Assembly (NCBI GenBank): GCA_021464415.1
Contig: CM038471.1
Coordinates: 36,367,234-36,431,233 of the forward strand
Reading direction: 5' to 3'
Length of the DNA stretch: 64,000 nucleotides
From: Lonicera japonica
Taxonomy: Eukaryota > Streptophyta > Magnoliopsida > Dipsacales > Caprifoliaceae
The notes under the pieces were generated by a model. The model saw nothing but the letters and a program-made list of their open reading frames with translations, had not been told where the DNA came from and ran no database searches. Within the stretch, counting starts at the first letter, position 1. Every line of letters starts with the position of its first letter. The position numbers were made by a program, and so were the translations under genes. Shown here one piece after another: positions 58,354 to 64,000 of the stretch.

Positions 58354-58465
58354 CTAATAACATAAGAAAACACATAAAATTTTGATTAGTAATTAATAAG
58401 CATATACGCACAATACATAAACGAATACACAGAAATATAACAAATATATATGCTTCTTTTCTTAC

Positions 58466-59509
58466 CTTTTTATTTCTCAATACACTATAGGCCTCCTTTT
58501 CATGCCACAATCTGCTTCGTTTCTCAAGCTCAAGTGATTCTTGGTTGACAATGTTTCTTCCCATGTCTCTAAGTAATTGATGCATCATCAGCCTATTACA
58601 AGAATCAATTGTTAACAAATACCGATCAATCAGATTTTGAATTCCAACATCTGCGTAAGTATCAGTACTGTCTAGTACTTTGACCGTGTAATCCTTGTCA
58701 TTTCCAACAAAGAAACAAGCAATATCAAGGAATAATCTTTTGTCGATGTCATCTTGTAAACAATCGTAACTTATTTTAAGTTTATCTAGTATTTTTCGGT
58801 GAGGAATAGCTTTCAATTTCTTGACTTAACTTGAAGAGCTAATGGAAGGCCTCTACAAAGTTGTACTACCGTTTCTGTGTGCTCTGTGTAACCATCAATA
58901 GGACAATCTTCTCCTAATGCGTAGAATCTAAAGAGCTTTACTGATTCATAATAATCTAGTTCCTGAACCTCATAAATCTCGTGTGGCTTTAGCAACCTCT
59001 CATATCTTGTTGTTATAACGATTTTACTCCTAGGATTAACCCAATCTTGTACGCCACATAGTGCATGTAATTGGTCACTTTGATCAACATCATCAAGAAC
59101 AAGAAGAACCCTTTTGCATGAAATAGCTTCCTTGATTTTAATGATTCCTTCATCGACATTGTACATCTTTTCGTGCTTCTTATTGAGGATACTTGAAAGA
59201 AGTTGTCTTTGTAAACCAGCTAAACCATTGGGTTTTTCTGACATCTCTCTCACATTTGCGAGGAAGCAGCTGCAATCAAAACTTTTATAGTTCTTATCAT
59301 AGATAAATTTTGCCATGGTTGTCTTCCCAATGCTGCCCATCCCACAAATTCCCAGTAAACCAACTTCGGATGAGTCATCCTGCAACCATTTATTAATATT
59401 TTTGGCTCGAGAATGCATTCCAATTAAGTATGGAGCAACAAACAAGGGTGTGCGCCTCAATTTCCCTTTGATCCAAGTTAAAATTTTCAGTATAAACCTT
59501 GACTCATGC
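58466..59509 (-). CDS. TNL-B exon 2 (NB-ARC, frameshifted)
   Basis: Acceptor TTTGTAG, then GHESRF..., GICGMGSIGKTTMAKFIYDK, RVLLVLDDVDQSDQLHALCG, SKIVITTRYERLLKPHEIYE and LCRGLPLALQ. There the frame breaks (stop at 58813-58815). The other frame resumes with KLKAIPHRKILDKLKISYDC, CFFVGNDKDYTVKVLDSTDT and LMMHQLLRDMGRNIVNQESL to donor GTAAGA. The two frames together match TNL-A exon 2 except for a net 46-nt loss near 58816-58840. Confidence 0.88.
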
Positions 59510-60677
59510 CTACAAAGTTCGAGCAAATTATATAAGCAAATACAATGAAGTTTGAATTTGATTTCCCCCTCTAGTGTGGGGCAGCAAAGGGTTGTTGAAT
59601 TTTCAAGAATAAAATAGTGAGTTTGGATCAGTTGGCCCTCACTTTTAAGGAGGGTCATGGTGACCCTTACAGGTGGATGCAATAAAAAATGGATCTACTA
59701 TAAGTGTTTTATTAATATTCTATTGCATCCACCAACCAGATTCAAGGAGCACTGGCCAGGGCCCTCCTTAAAGGAGGATCAACAAATTCCAATTACAAAA
59801 CTAACTATATCTTTATATGGAAGTTTTTGGTGGCTTTCTTTATTTTTTTCTATTTAAAAGATTTCTATCTCAATAACTAAACTTTTTCCTTATTAATGTA
59901 TTTATCATCAATTCTCAAACTAATATATCATTACTATGTAATATGTTCCATTAATATATATTGACTATTGATTTAATATTTTTAAGGGAATCCAAAGAGA
60001 TTTGTAATTCTTACACTAGGTCCAAAAAATCATTATAGCAACACTGCCTACAATGTGTACCATTGTCAAACTATGTTCTTTGAGATGTCCAAAAATCAAG
60101 AGTCCAGTTTCCTTGGGCATAATCAATATACCAAATTTAACTATAGTAAACAAATTTCACCAAAAGTCAATAATAAATCTGACAAGTACATCTCACAGAA
60201 ACCTTAACTAAAAGTCACTAGAAGTGATTTTGTAGTGTTAGCGACTTAGCGTACCAGCAGTAATTCACAGACTGGCGGCAATCCAGTGACCAGAGCTCCC
60301 TCACCAATCCATTAGCTTTGGGTAAAGAATGTGTCCTTAATTTATAGATTAAACGAGCATTTACACATACCCACGTCGCCCCGAATATTTATACATTTTA
60401 CATAACAAAATTTGAAAATTCTGGCTCACTAACCCTTGCTTCAATTATTTATTGCTTCACTTTTTCAAGTCCTACTACAATCTTAAATAGAGTATTCTGT
60501 GTTTTCCATGGTGCAGTGAATTATAAAAGTGAGGCCTACAAAGCATCAAGGAATTAGAGACAAATTATAAGCTGTGTACGTACTGCTTAATAATATCCAA
60601 AAAAAAAAGAAAAGAAAACACACACAGAAAAGAGTTGGAAAGTAGGAGATGGAATTTTGAGAAATTAATTAACTTAC
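59510..60677 (-). other. TNL-B intron 1
   Basis: 1.2-kb AT-rich intron. Contains a CACTA-type MITE (60014-60237) and, at 59540-59800, a segment shared with 14860-15350 near TNL-psi that includes GCAGCAAAGG and CCTCCTTAAA landmarks. Confidence 0.7.
60011..60240. mobile_element. CACTA-type MITE in TNL-B intron 1
   Basis: Body 60014-60237 begins CACTAGG and ends TTGTAGTG, with TTA on both sides as a 3-bp TSD. The terminal similarity is short (CACTA plus an AAAATCA stretch). Non-coding. Confidence 0.5.
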
Positions 60678-61207
60678 CCATCTGCTTGGTTTTTTAGTTC
60701 CATCCCAGCCAAATCTATAACTTCTTCAAGTGCTTCCTTCCACCCTTTCACCTTTTCCATCAATTTTGTCTTCTTCCCGTGATCAATTTCGGCCTCATAT
60801 TGCTCAACATACCCATCAAATGCTTCTCCTGTCCTCCCCTTTTGCTTCCGGATTTCGGATGGACACACATCATAGAAGACAGGTAAAACTAAATGTCCCG
60901 ACAGGGTCCTTCTCTTGCATTCCAGGATCACCACAAGTTCGTCTAGGCACCACGGTGAAGATGCGTAGTCTTTGGAAAAAACAATTATCGAAATCCTCGA
61001 CAATTTGATTGCTTTGTCTAATTCGGGCTTAAGACGCTGTCCCCTCTCAATCTCATAGTCGTCTCTGAAAGTGCGATATCCCGCTTGCAGCAAACCTGTA
61101 TAGAGGTGATCGGTGAAGTTATTTCGAGTGTCCTCGCCTCTAAAACTCAAGAACACATCATAAGTGCATATAGAAGAAGAGGCTTCTTGGGCCCTCACAA
61201 TAGCCAT
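60678..61207 (-). CDS. TNL-B exon 1: TIR domain
   Basis: MAIVRAQEASSSICTYDVFL, FRGEDTRNNFTDHLYTGLLQ, FRDDYEIERGQRLKPEL and DYASSPWCLDELVVILE. Same start context and phase-2 donor (GTAAGT) as TNL-A exon 1. The TIR of plant TNLs is an NADase signalling domain. Confidence 0.9.
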
Positions 61208-62708
61208 TGGACAAAGCTATGATGTAGCAGATAAATTATATTCTGGATATAAGCAGTATTCAAGGCAATAAGTAGGTATCAATGGAAGGAAGGATTGGGA
61301 GAAATAAAAGAGTCAATTAAGTTTTCGGTTAAAAGAAAAACAGATGTTAAGTTGGGAGACTTGCACAAGAGGTGGAGTCAATTGGTAATTTCGTGGGGCT
61401 GATGGCTAAGCGTGAACTTCCGGAATTATATTGGGTTGAAACAGGTAGCTTATAGTAACAAATTAATGCTTTGAAAATTGAATATGCCCCTGTTTCTTCA
61501 GTATGCATATGTATGTACATACAAGAGAAAATGGTTTCTGAAACTCATAAATGTATGAGGGATGCATAAAAGATTGAGGTAAAAGATGCGAGTTGAGATG
61601 AATGTAAAAGGTCTAAAAGATGCGTCTTCAGGAAGATGTCGTGACAGCAACGAATCTCTGACTTTATCACTATCTAAGGAATGGTAAAATAAAGAATATC
61701 ATTATTTCAGGAAGATGTCGATCAAACAGCCTACACATCACGTACCTTCTACAAAAGTAAACTCTTAAGAAAATAATATTTAAGAAGTGATGATGCTATC
61801 ATGGAGGAAAATTCACAGCTTTTTTTTTGACCGAGTGTATAGTATGTGATAAAATAACAACAACAAAAATATAATAATATCATCTTGCTGATGTGTAACC
61901 TATACCCACCAAGTAACTTCTACAAAGTCAACCAAGGACCATCTTATTCAACAATCAACCTCATATTTGACATCCACTGCAAACTGCCTTAACTTACGCT
62001 TGGGTGTTCGATCATTCATTACCGATAGCTAGTTTTGTCCAATTATAATGACAAAATAAATGTATGGGTAGATGAATTTGGAATCCATTTTCTGGTATGA
62101 GTAGCATTCTCATTAAGTAGATGTGGAGTCGTGGAGAACATAACCTTCAAGCCTGTACAGTTACTAGTTTCACAAGCTGAGCTGCGATACCTATACAACC
62201 ACTAATAACAAATAACTTTAGATCCGAGAAATTTATTCTCCCTTTTTCTACGGGCTTACTCAATATGATTAATGGTACAGTCAAGAAAATGTGTGCATAT
62301 CACAGATCTTTGATCAGACAAGTCGCAACAGACCTCTGCGGGAAAAGGCAGAAGAACTTGAAGAAAACCCTACGTTAGGATCTTATCCTTCTTTTGATAC
62401 CAAGAAGAAATGAGAACTTGTAATGTACAAGTGCCTAACACTGAAATCAAAGAGCTACACAAGGTTAAAATTCATTGACCATTGAAAAGTCCTAATAACC
62501 AAAACACACTGTAGATAAGTACTGGGAGATAACCATCAGTTTTATATATCAAGTGTGATGGAATTAACCATGAATCGATAACATTAACCAAAGCCAAATT
62601 GAAGAGTATCAAAGTCAATACTACATCAAAGGGACCAAGGTTCGATTCCAAACCCCATCCCTTCGAACATGGCTCTGCACCACCCAACCCCCCCCCCCAC
62701 CCACCCAC
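61208..62708. other. TNL-B upstream region, no other gene seen
   Basis: Contains the presumed TNL-B promoter. It lacks the repeated upstream module seen ahead of TNL-A. A C-rich run (CCCCCCCCCC) and CCCACC repeats lie near 62688-62710, next to the LINE 3' end. Confidence 0.5.
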
Positions 62709-62739
62709 CACACAACAACAACAACAAGCCTTTATCCCA

Positions 62740-63519
62740 CTAGGTGGGGTCGGCTACATGGATCAAACGACGCCATAGTGGCCTGTCATGAATCATATCT
62801 ATAGTGAAACCATTTGCCTCTAAATCCTTCTTAATAGTTTCACCTATAGTTTTTCTCGGTCTTCCTCTACCTCTAACAACTAGGCTTCCCTCCATATGAT
62901 CAACTCTCCTAACCACGGCATCCACCGGTCTCCTCCATACATGCCCAAACCATCTAAGTCGAGATTCAACCATCTTTTCTGTAATAGGTGCCACCCCAAC
63001 TCCCTCTCTGATGGTATCATTCCTGATCATATCTTTCCTATTCTTGCCACTCATCCATCTCAACATTCTCATCTCAGCTACATTTAGTTTATTCTTGTGT
63101 TGGCTTTTGACCGCCCAACACTCAGTTCCATACAACATCGCTGGTCTAACCGCAGTACGATAGAATTTTCCTTTTAACTTGAGTGGTACCTTTTTATCAC
63201 ATAACACACCCGAAGCTTTCCTCCATTTCAACCACCCTGCTTGAATCCGGTGGTTTACATCCCCCTCTATCTCCCCATCTTCTTGTATAATGGATCCAAG
63301 ATACTTAAACCGAGTGACTTGTGGTATGCCAATGTCCCCAACTTTTACCTCTAAGTTAGGAGTGCTCCGCCTTTTATTGAACTTGCATTCCATATATTCT
63401 GTCTTAATTCTGCTTAAACGAAAGCCATGCGCTTCTAAAGTTTGTCTCCAAGTTTCCACCTTCCCATTTAGCTCTTCTCTGGACTCACCCACTAAGATAA
63501 TATCATCTGCAAATAGCAT
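62740..63519 (-). pseudogene. LINE reverse transcriptase, FADD motif to C terminus
   Basis: 259 codons in the same frame as the upstream part. Holds the catalytic FADD and the C-terminal region of plant RTE proteins, ending in LWRRLIHVADPT, followed by the 3' UTR with CCCCACCTAGTGGGATAAAG. Confidence 0.84.
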
Positions 63520-63537
63520 ACATCGCGGTGCTGGCTC

Positions 63538-63963
63538 TTAAATGTGTTCCGTGAGTGCATCCAAGACCAAGGTAAACAGATAAGGGCTCAAAGCTGACCC
63601 TTGGCGCAGTCCTATAGTTATAGGGAAATCTTTTGTGGACCCACTATGTGTTCTCACACTAGTCTTAGCTCCCTCATACATGTCCTTGATACTACAAATA
63701 TAAGCAATCCTAACCCCTTTCTTCTCTAGGGCTTTCCACAAAATCTCTCTTGGTACCCTATCGTACGCCTTTTCCAAGTCAATGAAAACCATGTGTAGGT
63801 CCTTTTGATCCCTCCGATATTGCTCCATCAAACGCCGCAACAAGTAAATTGCTTCCATGGTCGACCTTCCGGGCATAAAACCAAATTGATTTTCTAAAAT
63901 GCTGGTTTCCTTTCTTAGTCTCCGCTCAATCACCCTTTCCCATAACTTCATAGTATGGCTCAT
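63538..63963 (-). pseudogene. LINE reverse transcriptase, fingers/palm part before the nonsense codon
   Basis: 142 codons. Contains the Asp-bearing [11 protein letters not shown] and the [13 protein letters not shown] motif of non-LTR RTs. The true frame extends upstream past the ATG at 63963 (NYRGIKL precedes it). Ends at a TAA six codons before MLFADD. Confidence 0.82.
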
Positions 63964-64000
63964 GAGTTTAATCCCCCTGTAATTGGCGCAATTTTGTATA

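Larger units (their letters stand above)
56281..61207 (-). pseudogene. TNL-B: TIR-NB-LRR gene with a frameshift in the NB-ARC domain
   Basis: Five exons on the minus strand with GT-AG sites: 61207-60678, 59509-58466, 58353-57946, 57838-56969, 56892-56281. Phases match TNL-A. Exon 2 is 1044 nt against 1090 nt in TNL-A. The missing 46 nt fall right after GLPLAL and shift the frame, giving a stop after VKSRN and a predicted 408-residue TIR-NB product. Downstream exons are open and would complete a protein of about 1170 residues. The TIR has WCLDEL (Glu 90), and the NB-ARC has GMGSIGKTT and LLVLDDVD. MHD reads MHQ. No other lesion is seen, so inactivation looks recent; a functional truncated TIR-NB product is possible. 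Confidence 0.87.
62709..64000 (-). mobile_element. 3' part of an RTE-type LINE (non-LTR retrotransposon)
   Basis: The minus strand encodes the reverse transcriptase of a plant RTE-like LINE, entering from the window edge. 63963-63538 has [37 protein letters not shown] and [13 protein letters not shown]. 63519-62740 has FADDIILV (catalytic FADD), FKYLGSIIQEDGEIEGDV and the C-terminal WRRPVDAVVRR and RGRPRKT region. A single TAA at 63538-63540 (probably CAA to TAA) interrupts one continuous frame just before FADD. The 3' end is a TTG-rich repeat (62710-62728), typical of RTE elements. Inactive copy; the 5' end lies beyond 64000. Confidence 0.87.

Noticed and set aside
62472..62711. 79-residue glycine-rich minus-strand frame
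   Set aside because: Starts in the CCCACC-rich tract beside the LINE 3' end; low complexity, no domain.

Overview
This is nuclear DNA from a eudicot plant. The evidence is three intron-bearing TIR-NB-LRR (TNL) resistance-gene copies (a class essentially missing from monocots), plant-type LTR retrotransposons with tRNA-Asp or tRNA-iMet primer sites, an RTE-type LINE, a tRNA-derived SINE, several MITEs and a fragment of the chloroplast ferredoxin-NADP reductase gene. The sequence is AT-rich and repeat-dense. All calls come from reading the sequence; no database search was run.

Layout. 1-2329: 5' end of a decayed Ty3/gypsy element (minus strand). 4051-14457: a heavily mutated TNL pseudogene (TNL-psi, minus), split by two LTR insertions, each with a 5-bp target-site duplication (TSD). 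14.5-27 kb: a repeat-rich stretch with MITEs, an FNR pseudogene fragment, a SINE with a 15-bp TSD and a Mutator-like element. 26.7-33.0 kb: about four copies of a TNL upstream region, with a solo LTR (27973-30187) between the first two. 33029-49851: TNL-A (plus), whose exon 2 is interrupted by a young Athila-type retrotransposon (35218-46748, TSD GTGGC). 49.9-56.3 kb: a hAT-like MITE, two palindromic tandem arrays and a CACTA-like end. 56281-61207: TNL-B (minus), convergent with TNL-A and frameshifted by a net 46-nt loss. 62709-64000: 3' part of a LINE (minus).

The three TNL copies share one five-exon plan: TIR; NB-ARC; linker/first LRR; LRR; post-LRR C-terminal domain. All are disabled, by different means. 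TNL-A and TNL-B have otherwise open exons with good splice sites, so their losses look recent. The most unusual structures are (i) an element at 4260-7488 whose two 603-bp LTRs are inverted rather than direct, yet which carries PBS, PPT and TSD; (ii) regularly spaced paired palindromes in the Athila LTR whose core recurs in an unrelated solo LTR; and (iii) the exact, reconstructible Athila insertion into TNL-A, which leaves a short TIR-only reading frame.
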